Assembly: GCA_963755155.1 (NCBI GenBank)
Contig: CAVWIV010000003.1
Location: forward strand, 310,001-374,000
DNA length: 64,000 nt
Origin: PALSA-612 sp963755155
Lineage (GTDB): Bacteria; Actinomycetota; Thermoleophilia; Gaiellales; Gaiellaceae
Direction of reading: 5' to 3'
Each line of letters starts with the position of its first letter. Position 1 is the first letter of the stretch. The position numbers and the translations under genes are program-made. Below are positions 1-8,781 of the stretch, in pieces. The notes below the pieces were generated by a model, which had not been told where the DNA came from, ran no database searches, and worked only from the letters and a program-made list of their open reading frames with translations.

Positions 1-615
1 CACCGATGACGACGATCGACTCGCCGAGCGCGATGATGATCACGAGCCCGTGCCTCTCGACGAAGTGCAACGGTGAGACGACGAAGCCCTGGGTGGTAGT
101 GAGCATCGGCGTCACCCAGAGCAAGGCCGCTGCGACCGCCCAGAGGACCCACTGCGAGGTGCCACCCAGAGCCCCGCCGACGATCACGAGCGTCGCCCCG
201 ACGAAGGCTGAAGGGCAGGATCCGGAGCATCGCGGTCATCTCCGAGATGGACGTGCCCTTCGAGTACATCGCGCCGTGCAGGAGCACGACCACGAGGTAG
301 CCGAGCCCGAACGCGAGCCCGGCTGACTCGTACGCGTCCGGTATGGCGAGCGCGATCACGAGGAAGCCGCCCATCCCGCCGATCAGCGTCAATCGGTAGC
401 GCGCGCGCTCCGTAGGGATGGCGTTCGTCAGCCACGCGTAGCCGTCGTAGATCCACCAGACGATGAGCAGCATCACCATCACCTGGAAGCGCGGCGGCCG
501 CGTCGCCTCCACTCACGAGGACGCCGGTGAGCTGCGTGATCGTGAAGACGAAGACGAGGTCGAAGAAGAGCTCGAGCGTCGAGACGCGCACGGCGCGGTC
601 GGGCTGGTCAGTCAT
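1..615 (-). CDS. LtrA family membrane protein, N-terminal part (runs off left edge)
   Basis: Low-temperature-requirement-A-like integral membrane protein; biochemical role of the family is not established. About 204 N-terminal residues lie in the window. The start matches the family (STLELFFDLVFVFTITQL near residues 13-30) and the later segment GLVIIIALGESIVV is the conserved LtrA block. Hydrophobic helices alternate with short loops. The frame breaks twice, each explained by one extra base (near 495-500 and near 208), after which family sequence resumes. ATG at 615, divergent from the metallopeptidase gene with only 30 bp between start codons; a weak -10 (GATGAT) sits 7 bases before the ATG. 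Confidence 0.8.
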
Positions 616-633
616 GGCTGAAATCATCGCGGC

Positions 634-639
634 TAGCCT
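634..639 (+). promoter_or_regulatory. -10 box TAGCCT, leaderless start of metallopeptidase gene
   Basis: TAGCCT (TANNNT type) ends 6 bases before the ATG at 646, so transcription should begin at or next to the start codon. No convincing -35 is visible. Same geometry recurs at many genes of this window. Confidence 0.5.
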
Positions 640-645
640 GACGGA

Positions 646-979
646 ATGGAGTTCGACGAGGCTGGTCAGGGACGCGCTCGAGTCGCTGCCGCGAGAGCTC
701 GGCGAGTTCATGTCCAACGTCGACATCGTGATCGAAGAGGAGCCACCGGCGGGCATGCCGCTCCTCGGCCTTTACGAGGGCATCCCGCTCACGCGGCGCG
801 GCGCCTTCTACGGCGGCGCGCTGCCCGACAAGATCACGATCTTCAGCGGGCCTTTGGAACGGCTGTACGGAGCCGATCCCGAGCGGCTGCGGCGCGAGAT
901 TCGGCGCGTCGTGCTGCACGAGGTCGCGCATCACTTCGGCATCTCGGACGAGCGGCTCGTCGAGCTCGATCGCTACTGA
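646..979 (+). CDS. Zincin-like metallopeptidase family protein (DUF1025-like)
   Basis: Small probable zinc-dependent peptidase of about 110 residues, usual size for this family. It carries the HExxH motif as HEVAHHFG near the C-terminus and family blocks LLGLYEGIPLT and YGGALPDKITIF. Substrate unknown. The natural start is MEFDEA at 646; one extra base near 664 separates it from the rest (VRDALESLPRE...). Preceded by a -10 box 6 bases upstream of the ATG, suggesting a leaderless single-gene transcript. It is divergent from ltrA and convergent with the PaaK/CapK-like gene 10 bp downstream. Confidence 0.8.
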
Positions 980-989
980 AAGCAGCCGC

Positions 990-2564
990 TCAGCGCTTGA
1001 GCAGGTGCAGCGAGAGGATCTTGCCGGCCTCCGTCACGTACGGCTCGCGGCGCACGACACGCACGGTGCCTCCCTCGCGCCAGAGGTCGACCATCAGCCG
1101 GTTGCGCGACAGCTCGCCGAGGTGCGAGAGCACGGCCTCGACGACCGCGGCGTCGTCGAGCTCCCCCAGCGCGGGCCGCGCGACGACGGTCACCTTCGGC
1201 AGCCCGTCCACCTCCTCCTCGACGAGCTGGTAGTCGGTCGGCCCGCCGCCGAAACGCGCGGGCAGGATCCGGTCGACGAGCGCGACGAGGTCGGAGCCGA
1301 GGAAGTGGTTGCCCTCCGCAGTGAGCTTCTCGTAGCTTCTGACTTCGCGGATGTGCTGCGTCAGGCCAAGCTCGCCGAACGGGCATCCGCACTCACGCTC
1401 GGAGAGCACTGCGTAGTCGTCGCTCTCGACGTTGATCATGAGCTTCGGCGACGAGGGGAGGAGGGCGGTGAAATAGAGCGCGCCGACCGTCTCGCCCGTC
1501 GAGCCGACCGCCCGCTCGCGCTGAAGCACGGCGAGCTTATCGCTCAGGAAGTGCATGTCGTCGAACGCGCCTCCGTCCGCGCAGCCGATCGCGATCCGCC
1601 CGGCCTCGGTCATCGAGTACGTGCAGTACGCGCGGCAGCCCGCGGCCTCGAGCGCCGCGTGCTTCTCCTCCGTGTACGGCTCCCCGCCCATGCCGAACAG
1701 CGAGCCGGAGATGTCGAGCCCCGCCGAACGCGCGGCGAGACAGACGCGGACGCCGAACGCAGCCTGCGTGTCGAGGACGCCGGGACTGCCGAGCCGCTTG
1801 CAGTCGGCTAGCCAGCGGGCGACGCGCTCAGCCTCCTCGGGACGGCACAGCTCGGGTGACGCGATACGCGCCCCGAAGAGCCGCGAGGCTGCGACCGTCA
1901 CGCCCGTGAAGATGCGAAAGGCGCGGGCGTCCCAGTCGCGCGGCGGTTCGTACGGGTTGAACCACACGGCCACGGGCTCGCCGAGCTTCGCCTGCCGCAA
2001 GCAGTTGTTGATGCCCGAGCTCGAGGGCAGCACCGGGCGCCACACGGCGAACGGCCGGCCGGATGCTCCATAGCCTTCTCGCGTCAGGAGCTGTGGCGCC
2101 GCCTCGTGCGCGAGCAGGTCGAGATCGACGGATACGCGACGCCGGGCCCCGCGCGTCCCACCGGTCGCGGCCTCGAAGTGCTTCGCGAGCAGAGGGTTGT
2201 CGAAGGCCGCGCTGTCGGCCGGAAACACGACTCCGCCCCGCTCGACCGGCGTGCGGCCCTTGAACTCGTCGAGCGTGACGTACACGCCGGAGTCGTGAAG
2301 CTCCCGAAGCGCCCCTTCGAGGCCGTGCTCGTCGATCAGCCTGCGGACGTCACCGAGCTCGATATCCGCAGCCGCGAGCAGCGCGCGGTACGGGTTGTCA
2401 CGGCCGCCGTAGACGGCGCGCTCGAGCAGGTCGACGAACGACTCGTCGCGTCGTGCGTGCTGCTCGGCGACGAGCCGGCGAGCAGAGGCAGGCGTCACGG
2501 TCGTCCTGAAGAACCGTGGTAGCCCGCGCGCGTAGCGGAGGAAGACCCCTAGCTCCTCGAGCAC
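990..2564 (-). CDS. PaaK/CapK-like adenylate-forming enzyme family protein
   Basis: A 524-residue member of the phenylacetate-CoA-ligase/CapK branch of AMP-forming enzymes, which activate carboxylates as acyl-adenylates. Visible motifs: SSSGINN near residue 178, where the family normally has a Ser/Thr/Gly-rich P-loop (SSGTTG type); YSMTEAG, the core Y-x-x-TE motif; NVESDDYAV; then a C-terminal small domain with GCPFGELG. The P-loop is atypical, so activity or substrate may differ. GTG start at 2564, 4 bases after the cupin stop; last gene of the hydratase-reductase-rhodanese-cupin operon. Substrate cannot be inferred. Confidence 0.7.
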   Translation of the reverse strand: MLEELGVFLRYARGLPRFFRTTVTPASARRLVAEQHARRDESFVDLLERAVYGGRDNPYRALLAAADIELGDVRRLIDEHGLEGALRELHDSGVYVTLDEFKGRTPVERGGVVFPADSAAFDNPLLAKHFEAATGGTRGARRRVSVDLDLLAHEAAPQLLTREGYGASGRPFAVWRPVLPSSSGINNCLRQAKLGEPVAVWFNPYEPPRDWDARAFRIFTGVTVAASRLFGARIASPELCRPEEAERVARWLADCKRLGSPGVLDTQAAFGVRVCLAARSAGLDISGSLFGMGGEPYTEEKHAALEAAGCRAYCTYSMTEAGRIAIGCADGGAFDDMHFLSDKLAVLQRERAVGSTGETVGALYFTALLPSSPKLMINVESDDYAVLSERECGCPFGELGLTQHIREVRSYEKLTAEGNHFLGSDLVALVDRILPARFGGGPTDYQLVEEEVDGLPKVTVVARPALGELDDAAVVEAVLSHLGELSRNRLMVDLWREGGTVRVVRREPYVTEAGKILSLHLLKR

Positions 2565-2568
2565 GCTG

Positions 2569-3364
2569 CTACCCGACGGAGAAGAGCAGGAAGCGCGCGG
2601 GTTGCCCGTCCGTGGCCACTGCCTGGTCGCCGGCCGACGCGACCGCGATCGCGTCTCCTTCCTGCCCCTCGACCGCCTCGTCGACCCGACTCGACCGTAA
2701 GCGCGCCGGAGACGACGACCACGAGCGACCGGCCCGCCTCAGGCAGCGGGACGCGGCCGCCGGGCGGCAGCTCCAGCTCGACGAGGCTGTGCAGCCCGTC
2801 AGCGTCCGTTCTGTCCACCTTCACGAGCGCCTCGTGGCCGCCGATGTCGACCCGCCGCCCGTCACCTGGCGCGACGAACGTGATCGGGCGGCGGCGCTCG
2901 CCCGCGGGAGGCTCGGTGAGCTCGCCTGGATCGCTCGGGAACGAGATGCCATACGTCTCGCCGATCGCCGTGCGCGCCTCGAGGTCGGTCGCCTCCGGCC
3001 CGAGATGGCCGACAGCGTCGAAGTAGCGGTCGAGCCCGCCGGGCGTCATGAGCTCCACAAGCTCCGCCGGCTCGTCGCCGACGTTCCGGAACGTGTGCGG
3101 CGTGTACCGGGGCATGTGGAGCGCCGCGCCCTGCTCGGCGCGGATGACCGCCGGGCCGCACTGCATCTCGTACGTCCCGCGGAGCACGTAGAACGTCTCG
3201 TCCTCGAGCTCGTGGTTGTGGAGCGGCGGGCCGAGGCCCGGAGGCGTGTGGCCACGGAGGAATGTGTACGCGTCGCCGGTGTCGTCGGCCGAGACCTTGA
3301 GCACGAGCCGGCCGTCGAGCACCGGGCGACCCTCCGCAGCCGGAATCCGCCGAAGCCGCGTCAC
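2569..3364 (-). CDS. Two-domain cupin protein
   Basis: About 264 residues with two cupin beta-barrels. The first has the metal-binding pattern PPLHNHELEDETFYVLRG (HxH...E) and the second-motif His in YTPHTF; the second barrel (from about residue 185) is less conserved. Such proteins range from dioxygenases to small-molecule sensors, so no reaction is assigned. GTG start at 3364 overlaps the rhodanese stop (GTGA). One extra base near 2690 breaks the C-terminus; reading through gives the ending ARFLLFSVG and a TAG at 2569. Confidence 0.75.
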
Positions 3365-3739
3365 GGCGCCTCGGGTCCCTCGGTCGGCCAGCCTTCGGCC
3401 TTCCACTCCCGCCACCCGGTGTTCATCTCGCGCACGTCGAGGCCGCGGCGTCGCGAGCTCGAGCGCCACCTTCGCCGCGAGATGGCATGTGCTGCGCCAG
3501 CAGTAGACGACGTACTGGCTCGTGGGATCGAGGTCGCCGGCGAGCTCGGCCGCCGAATCGACGGGCACGGAGATCGCCCCGGGCAGGTGTTCCTCGGCGT
3601 AAGCCTCGCCGGCGCGTGCGTCGAGCAGTACGAGCTCGCCGTCGTCCCGGTCGAGGAAGCGCACGACGTCCATCACGTCCGCCTGCGCCGCGAGCTTCGC
3701 CTCGAAGTACGCCCGCTGCAGATCGCTCTCGCCTCCCAT
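3361..3739 (-). CDS. Rhodanese-like single-domain protein
   Basis: About 125 residues, one rhodanese fold (sulfur carrier or transferase). N-terminal block LLDARAGEAYAEEHLPGAI is the CH2A-type region, and the active-site loop is YCWRSTCHLA with the catalytic Cys near residue 80. One extra base near 3447 breaks the frame; the C-terminus then reads MNTGWREWKAEGWPTE, typical for these proteins. ATG at 3739, 52 bases after the reductase gene; stop overlaps the cupin start, so the two are probably co-translated. Confidence 0.8.
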
Positions 3740-3791
3740 TCCGAGCCCGGATCGTACGTCTTCGCGGCGCTCGCGGCCTAGCGCCTAGCCG

Positions 3792-4511
3792 CTACGGGCC
3801 GCCGCGGACGTAGACGACCTGGCCCGAGACGAAGCTCGCGTCGTCCGAGCAGAGGAACGCGATCACGGAGGCGATGTCCTCGGGCTGGCCGACGCGCCGC
3901 AGCGGGATCTGCTCGGCGGTGAACTTCTGGAAATCCTCGAAGTCGACGCCGACGCGCTCTGCGGTCTGCGCCGTCATCTGCGTGACCACGAAGCCCGGCG
4001 CGACGCAGTTGACGTTGATGTTGAAGGGCCCCAGCTCGAAGGCGAGCGTCTTGGCCATGCCCTGGATGCCGGCCTTCGCCGCCGCGTAGTTCGTCTGGCC
4101 GCGGTTGCCGAGCGCGGACGTCGACGAGATGAGCACCATCTTCCCCGACTTCTGCTCGACCATGTGAGCCTGCGCCGCCTGGGCCGACAGGAACGTCCCG
4201 CGAAGGTGGGTGTCGATGACCGAGTCCCAGTCGTCGTCCGTCATCTTGTGGACGAGGTTGTCGCGGATGATCCCCGCGCACGTGACGAGGATGTCGAGGC
4301 CGCCGAGCTCGGAGACCGTTTGCGCGACAGCCGCCTCCACCTCGTCGCGCTTCGTGACGTCGCAGGCGATCTGGAGCGCCGGCCCTTCGGCGTCGAACGA
4401 GAGATCGGTGACAGCCACCTTCGCGCCCTCCCCCGCGAACCGTGCCGCCGTCGCCGCGCCGATGCCGCGCGCGCCGCCAGTCACCAGGGCGACCTTGCCC
4501 TCGAACCTCAT
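3792..4511 (-). CDS. fabG: 3-oxoacyl-(ACP/CoA) reductase, SDR family
   Basis: Classical short-chain dehydrogenase of 239 residues. Cofactor loop TGGARGIG at residues 11-18, NAG-equivalent CAG at 78-80, catalytic Ser near 130, Tyr142 and Lys146 in NYAAAKAG, and the PG motif in APGF. Likely reduces 3-oxoacyl thioesters with NAD(P)H. ATG overlaps the stop of the upstream MaoC-like gene (ATGA), and together with the two hydratase-like subunits it forms a reductase/dehydratase module resembling HadA-HadB-FabG sets of actinobacteria. Exact chain length and carrier are unknown. Confidence 0.85.
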   Translation of the reverse strand: MRFEGKVALVTGGARGIGAATAARFAGEGAKVAVTDLSFDAEGPALQIACDVTKRDEVEAAVAQTVSELGGLDILVTCAGIIRDNLVHKMTDDDWDSVIDTHLRGTFLSAQAAQAHMVEQKSGKMVLISSTSALGNRGQTNYAAAKAGIQGMAKTLAFELGPFNINVNCVAPGFVVTQMTAQTAERVGVDFEDFQKFTAEQIPLRRVGQPEDIASVIAFLCSDDASFVSGQVVYVRGGP

Positions 4512-4891
4512 CCGATCTCCACCTCCGCCTCGCCGGTCGTCACTTGCTCGCCGTTTTGGTTCTCAGCCCACACGTCGAGCACGGCGCGATCGCCATCGAC
4601 CTCGCGGACCGTGCCCTTGCACGTGAGCACGTCGTCGGGCCGCACCATGGCGCCGAACCGCACCTTCAGGCGCCGGACGCGCTCGGGCCCCGACACGCCG
4701 GCGACGTACTGCCCGAGGAAGCCCATGCTCAGCATGCCGTGCGCGATCACGCCGCCGAGACCCATCTCCTGCGCCCGCTCGGGGTCCCAGTGGATCGGGT
4801 TGAAGTCGCCGGAGGCGCCTGCGTACTGCACGAGCTGGAGCCGCGTCACGGGCTCCTTCACGAGCGGAGTGAGCTCGTCGCCGGGCTTCAT
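4508..4891 (-). CDS. MaoC-like (R)-specific dehydratase/hydratase subunit
   Basis: A 127-residue single hot-dog domain of the MaoC/HadB type. The hydratase 2 signature is present as YAGASGDFNPIHWDP (Asp and His of the catalytic pair) followed by GGVIAHGMLSMGFLGQYV. Such subunits act with a second hot-dog partner; the gene immediately upstream supplies one, overlapping by ATGA. Likely interconverts (3R)-hydroxyacyl and 2-enoyl thioesters feeding the adjacent reductase. Confidence 0.85.
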   Translation of the reverse strand: MKPGDELTPLVKEPVTRLQLVQYAGASGDFNPIHWDPERAQEMGLGGVIAHGMLSMGFLGQYVAGVSGPERVRRLKVRFGAMVRPDDVLTCKGTVREVDGDRAVLDVWAENQNGEQVTTGEAEVEIG

Positions 4892-5289
4892 CTGACGATC
4901 AACGTCGCGCGGCCGGTGAAGACGAGCTCGCCGGCCTGGTCTCGCCCCTCGGTCTCGATGACGGCGAACGTCGCTGCGCCCAGCCGCGTCTCCTTCTCGG
5001 TGATGTCGGCGACCTTCGCCACGCACGTGATGCGATCGCCCGCGCGCAGGGGCCGCTCGTACGCGTACTCCTGGTCGCCGTGGATAAAGCGCGCCGGGTC
5101 GAGCGCCCGTAGCGACGCGACGGGCAGGCGGAACGTGAACGTCGTGGGGAACGTCGGCGGAGCCGCGCTCCCCTCAGCGTAGGAGGCCTGGTCGTCGCCG
5201 ATCGCCTCCGCGAGCCGCACGACGGCCCCACGCTCGACGTCGAACGTCACGGGCTCCGACTCGTCGCCTACCTGCACTTCGATGGTCAC
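4888..5289 (-). CDS. MaoC-type N-terminal (FAS1-like) dehydratase subunit
   Basis: A 133-residue hot-dog protein of the HadA/FAS1-like dehydratase type, lacking the catalytic Asp-His signature that its downstream partner carries; the pair is expected to form a heterodimeric hydratase. Recognisable blocks: FDVERGAVVRLAEAIGDD, PPTFPTTF, and HGDQEYAYERPLRAGDRI. GTG at 5289 is preferred over an upstream ATG at 5331 because a -10 box (TAGCCT on the minus strand) lies 7 bases before it and the divergent gene starts inside the longer version. Confidence 0.8.
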   Translation of the reverse strand: MTIEVQVGDESEPVTFDVERGAVVRLAEAIGDDQASYAEGSAAPPTFPTTFTFRLPVASLRALDPARFIHGDQEYAYERPLRAGDRITCVAKVADITEKETRLGAATFAVIETEGRDQAGELVFTGRATLIVR

Positions 5290-5294
5290 GGGCC

Positions 5295-5303
5295 ATAGGC
5301 TAT
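5295..5303. promoter_or_regulatory. Symmetric bidirectional -10 element (core TAGGCTA)
   Basis: The near-palindrome ATAGGCTAT gives a TANNNT box on each strand: TAGGCT at 5296-5301 on plus, 7 bases before the TTG at 5309, and TAGCCT at 5302-5297 on minus, 7 bases before the GTG at 5289. One element therefore appears to drive two divergent leaderless genes. No clear -35 on either side. Confidence 0.5.
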
Positions 5304-5308
5304 TGCGC

Positions 5309-5701
5309 TTGACCGAGAAGCGCATCGACATCCGCTGGCGCGATCTCGACGCCCTCGGCCACGTGAACCAGGCCGTCTACCAGACGTACGGCGAGGAGAT
5401 CGTCGACGCGTGGTTCCGCGACGTGCTCGAGCTGGCGAAGGGTGAGGTGTGGGACTACGTCGTCGTCAAGCTGACGACGGAGTACCGCTCGGAGCTCAGG
5501 CTCGCCGACGAGCAAGTCGTCGGCAGCGCGCGGGTCGTGCGGCTGGGGACGTCGAGCGTCACGGTCGCGCTCGAGCTGCGCGCCGCCTCCGACGGGCGCA
5601 TGGCCGCCGAGACGGAGGTGGTCTTCGCCGTCTGGGATCCGGAGCAGCGATCGGCGCGGCCGCTCACGGACGACGAGCGTGCGAAGCTGGAGGCCGCATG
5701 A
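5309..5701 (+). CDS. Acyl-CoA thioesterase, 4HBT/YbgC type
   Basis: A 130-residue single hot-dog thioesterase that hydrolyses acyl-CoA. The family motif reads RWRDLDALGHVNQAVYQTY, with the catalytic Asp and the HVN block. TTG at 5309 is preferred because a -10 box ends 7 bases upstream; an in-frame ATG at 5282 would give 139 residues but lies inside the divergent gene and upstream of the -10. The stop overlaps the next start (ATGA), so it is co-translated with the flavin-dependent hydroxy-acid oxidase. Confidence 0.8.
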   Translation: MTEKRIDIRWRDLDALGHVNQAVYQTYGEEIVDAWFRDVLELAKGEVWDYVVVKLTTEYRSELRLADEQVVGSARVVRLGTSSVTVALELRAASDGRMAAETEVVFAVWDPEQRSARPLTDDERAKLEAA

Positions 5702-6851
5702 CGTTCGACGGCACTTCGATCCAGAACGCGGTGTACATCTCCGGCGAGCGCGCCTGGCCCGTCGCGCCCGCGGAGTGGGAGGCGCTGGCCGAGGAGAAGC
5801 TCGACTCCGGCGCGTTCGGCTACATCGCCGGCGGAGCGGGCGGAGAGGCGACGATCCGCGCGAACCGCGAGGCGTTCGAGCGCCGCCGCATCAGGCCGCG
5901 CATGCTCACGGGCAACACGCAGCGCGACCTCTCGGTGGAGGTGCTCGGCACGCAGTCGCCGGCGCCGTTCCTCCTCGCGCCGGTCGGCGTGCTCTCGATC
6001 GCGCATCCGGAGGGCGAAATGGCCGTTGCGCGCGCCGCGGCCGCGCTCGGGCTCCCGTTCTGCCTCTCCACCGCGGCCTCGTCGTCGATCGAGGACATCG
6101 CGCAGGCGATGGGAGACGCGCCGCGCTGGTTCCAGCTCTACTGGATCAACGACCGCGAGGTCGTCGCGAGCCTGCTCCAGCGAGCGGGCGTGAACGGCTA
6201 CTCGGCGGTCGTCGTCACGCTCGACACGCCGATCCTCGGCTGGCGGCCCCGCGACCTCCGGCAGGCGTATCTCCCGTTCATCAAGGGTGAGGGCTGCGCC
6301 CAGTTCTTCAGCGATCCCGTCTTCCGGGAGAAGCTCGCGCAGCCGCCCGAGGAGGACATGCTCACCGCTGCCGCGACGATGCTCTCCACGTTCCCGCACC
6401 TCTCGCTGACGTGGGACGACCTCGCCTGGCTGCGCGAGCTGACCGATCTGCCGCTGCTCGTGAAGGGCGTGCTGACGGCTGACGACGCGCGCATGGCTCT
6501 CGACCGTGGCGTGGACGGCATCATCGTGTCGAACCACGGAGGCCGGCAGGTGGACGGCGCGCATCGCGGCGCTCGACGCGCTCGTCGACGTGCGCGACGG
6601 GGTCGGCGGTGACGCAACGGTGCTCATGGACGGCGGCATCCGCCACGGCGCCGACGTCGTCAAGGCGATGGCGCTCGGCGCGGACGCGGTGCTCGTCGGC
6701 CGGCCGTACGCCTACGGCCTCGCCGTCGGCGGCCAGGAGGGCGTGGAGACGGTGCTCCAGCAGCTGTGGGCGGAGACGGACATCACGATGGCGCTCGCCG
6801 GCCTCTCGTCAGTGCGCGAGCTTGACGGCTCCGATCCTCGCGAACGCCTGA
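5698..6851 (+). CDS. FMN-dependent alpha-hydroxy-acid oxidase (lactate 2-monooxygenase-like)
   Basis: About 383 residues, TIM-barrel flavoenzyme oxidising L-2-hydroxy acids. Family blocks: FGYIAGGAGGEATIRANRE, LLAPVGVLSIAHPEGE, FQLYWINDREV, and the active-site loop SNHGGRQVDG with its His and Arg. The insertion of residues around YLPFIKGEGCAQFFSDP is as in lactate 2-monooxygenases. Two extra bases break the frame, one near 6559 (after VDGA, before IAALDAL) and one near 6836; reading through restores the ending SILANA and a TGA at 6851. Confidence 0.85.
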
Positions 6852-6898
6852 GTCCCCGGCGGTCGAGGTCGGGACCCCAGAAGGTCTCCACAGGGCTA

Positions 6899-8026
6899 AT
6901 GTACGCCGGCATGCAGTTGCGCGACACGCCCGAAGAAGCCGCCTTCCGCGCCGACGTCCGGGCCTGGCTCGGTGAGCACAACCCGGGGCTCGGGGGCCTG
7001 CACGACACCGACGCGCAGAAGGCCTGGAGCCGGCAGATCTACGACGCCGGCTACGCCGGGCTGACGTGGCCGGCGGAGTACGGCGGGCAGGGCCGGCCGT
7101 ACTCCGAGCAGGCGATCCTCTATGAGGAGTGGGCTCGCGCCGAGGCGCCCACCCATCTCGGCGTCATCGGGCTCGGCATGGCCGGCCCGACGATCATCGC
7201 GCACGGAACGGATGAGCAGAAGCAGCGCTACCTCGCGAACATCCTCTCCGGCGAGGAGATCTGGTGCCAGGGCTTCTCGGAGCCCGGGGCCGGTTCGGAC
7301 CTCTCCGCCGTGCGGACGAGCGCCGAGCAGCGCGACGGCCACTTCGTCGTCACGGGGCAGAAGATCTGGTCGTCGTACGCGCACATCGCGGACTGGTGCA
7401 TCCTGCTCACGCGCTCCGACCCGGAGTCGCAGCGGCATGCCGGCCTCACGTACATGGTCGTCGACATGCATTCGCCGGGCGTCGAGGTTCGGCCCATCCG
7501 CCACATCACGGGCGACGCGGACTTCAACGAGATCTTCTTCGAGAACGTCGAGGTGCCCGTCGAGAACGTCCTCGACGCGGTCGGCAACGGCTGGGCGGTC
7601 GCGATGACGACGTTGCTCCACGAGCGCGGCACGCTCGGCTTCGCGCTGACGGGCAGCCTGGAAGTGCTCGTCAACAAGCTGGTCGGCGTGACAAAGGAGC
7701 GCGAGGTGCGCGACTCGCGGCTCCGCGACATGGTCGCGCGCGAGTGGATCGAGCTCCAGGCGCTGAAGCTGACGAATTACCGCTCGCTGACAAAGCTCGT
7801 CGAGACGGGCATCCCCGGCCCAGAAGGCTCCGTCTCGAAGCTCCAGTGGTCGGAGGCGATGCAGCGGTCGACGAAGCTCGCCCTCGAGATCCAGGAAGGG
7901 GAGGCCGACGAGTGGTGGCGTCACGGCCAGCTTCGGACGCGCGGCAACACGATCGAGGCCGGTACGTCGGAGGTCCTTCGCAACATCATCGCCGAGCGCG
8001 TGCTCGGCCTCCCGAGGTCGAGATGA
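6899..8026 (+). CDS. Acyl-CoA dehydrogenase, full-length
   Basis: A 375-residue FAD-dependent acyl-CoA dehydrogenase catalysing alpha,beta-oxidation of an acyl-CoA. Visible: FAD-contact segment FSEPGAGSDLSAVRTSA (residues about 126-142), GQKIWSSYAHIADW, and the C-terminal substrate-end block GTSEVLRNIIAERVLGLPR. ATG at 6899; the in-frame ATG at 6911 is an equally good start. Its stop overlaps the start of a second, shortened dehydrogenase gene (ATGA), suggesting a two-subunit enzyme as known for steroid-side-chain dehydrogenases of actinobacteria. Confidence 0.88.
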   Translation: MYAGMQLRDTPEEAAFRADVRAWLGEHNPGLGGLHDTDAQKAWSRQIYDAGYAGLTWPAEYGGQGRPYSEQAILYEEWARAEAPTHLGVIGLGMAGPTIIAHGTDEQKQRYLANILSGEEIWCQGFSEPGAGSDLSAVRTSAEQRDGHFVVTGQKIWSSYAHIADWCILLTRSDPESQRHAGLTYMVVDMHSPGVEVRPIRHITGDADFNEIFFENVEVPVENVLDAVGNGWAVAMTTLLHERGTLGFALTGSLEVLVNKLVGVTKEREVRDSRLRDMVAREWIELQALKLTNYRSLTKLVETGIPGPEGSVSKLQWSEAMQRSTKLALEIQEGEADEWWRHGQLRTRGNTIEAGTSEVLRNIIAERVLGLPRSR

Positions 8027-8775
8027 GATTCGCCTTCACCGAGGAACAGGACGAGCTGCGCCGCCAGGCGCGCGCGCTGCTCGACGAGCGCGAGCCGACC
8101 TGGGACGAGCTGGCAGAGCTCGGCTGGCTCGGGGTCTCGGTGCCCGAGGAGGCGGGCGGCGCAGGCCTCGGCTTCGTCGAGGAGGCGGTGCTGTTCGAGG
8201 AGCTGGGACGCGCCCTCTACCCCGGCCCGTACTTCGCAACCGTCGCGCTCGCGTTGCCGCAGCTCGCTCCTGACGAGCAGGCGAAGGTCGCGCGGGGCGA
8301 GCGCAAGTACGAGGACGGCGAGGTCTCGCTGGACGGGCCGGTGTCACGGACCCGCGCGTTCGCGGCACTCGCTGCGGAGGCCGTCGGCATCGCGCAGAAG
8401 GCGCTCGAGCTGGCGATCGAGCACGCGAAGAGCCGCGAGCAGTTCGGCAAGCCGATCGGCGTCTACCAGGCCGTGTCCCACCCCATCGTCGACACGTACG
8501 TCGAGACCGAGCTCGCGCGCTCGCTCGCCTACTGGGCGGCGTGGTGTGTGGCCGAAGGCGACGACGACGCCGAGGTGGCGGCGCTCGCCGCGAAGTCATA
8601 TGCGGCCGAGGCGGCCGTGGCGGCCTGCGAGCGCTCGATCCAGGTGCACGGCGGCATCGGCTTCACGTGGGAGCACCCCCTGCACCGCTACTACAAGCGA
8701 GCGCAGTGGATCGAGGCGTTCGGCGGCTACCCGGCCAAGCAGCGGGCCGAGATCGCCGCCTCACTGCTGGACTGA
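8023..8775 (+). CDS. Short acyl-CoA dehydrogenase-like subunit lacking the middle domain
   Basis: Only 250 residues against about 380 for the family. The N-terminal helical domain (MRFAFTEEQDELRRQARALL...) runs to about residue 88, then the sequence passes almost directly to the C-terminal helical domain (SREQFGKPIGVYQAVSHPI and VHGGIGFTWEHPLHRYYKR). The beta-barrel middle domain that covers FAD is essentially absent. No frame break explains this; the gene is intact and ATGA-coupled to a full-length paralogue, so it is probably the partner subunit of a heteromeric enzyme. Confidence 0.8.
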   Translation: MRFAFTEEQDELRRQARALLDEREPTWDELAELGWLGVSVPEEAGGAGLGFVEEAVLFEELGRALYPGPYFATVALALPQLAPDEQAKVARGERKYEDGEVSLDGPVSRTRAFAALAAEAVGIAQKALELAIEHAKSREQFGKPIGVYQAVSHPIVDTYVETELARSLAYWAAWCVAEGDDDAEVAALAAKSYAAEAAVAACERSIQVHGGIGFTWEHPLHRYYKRAQWIEAFGGYPAKQRAEIAASLLD

Positions 8776-8781
8776 GCTGGC

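Noticed and set aside
184..1233. Long overlapping frames at the left end on both strands
   Set aside because: They are shadows of ltrA and the metallopeptidase gene: Arg/Ala-rich compositions with no domain content, typical of high-GC alternative frames.
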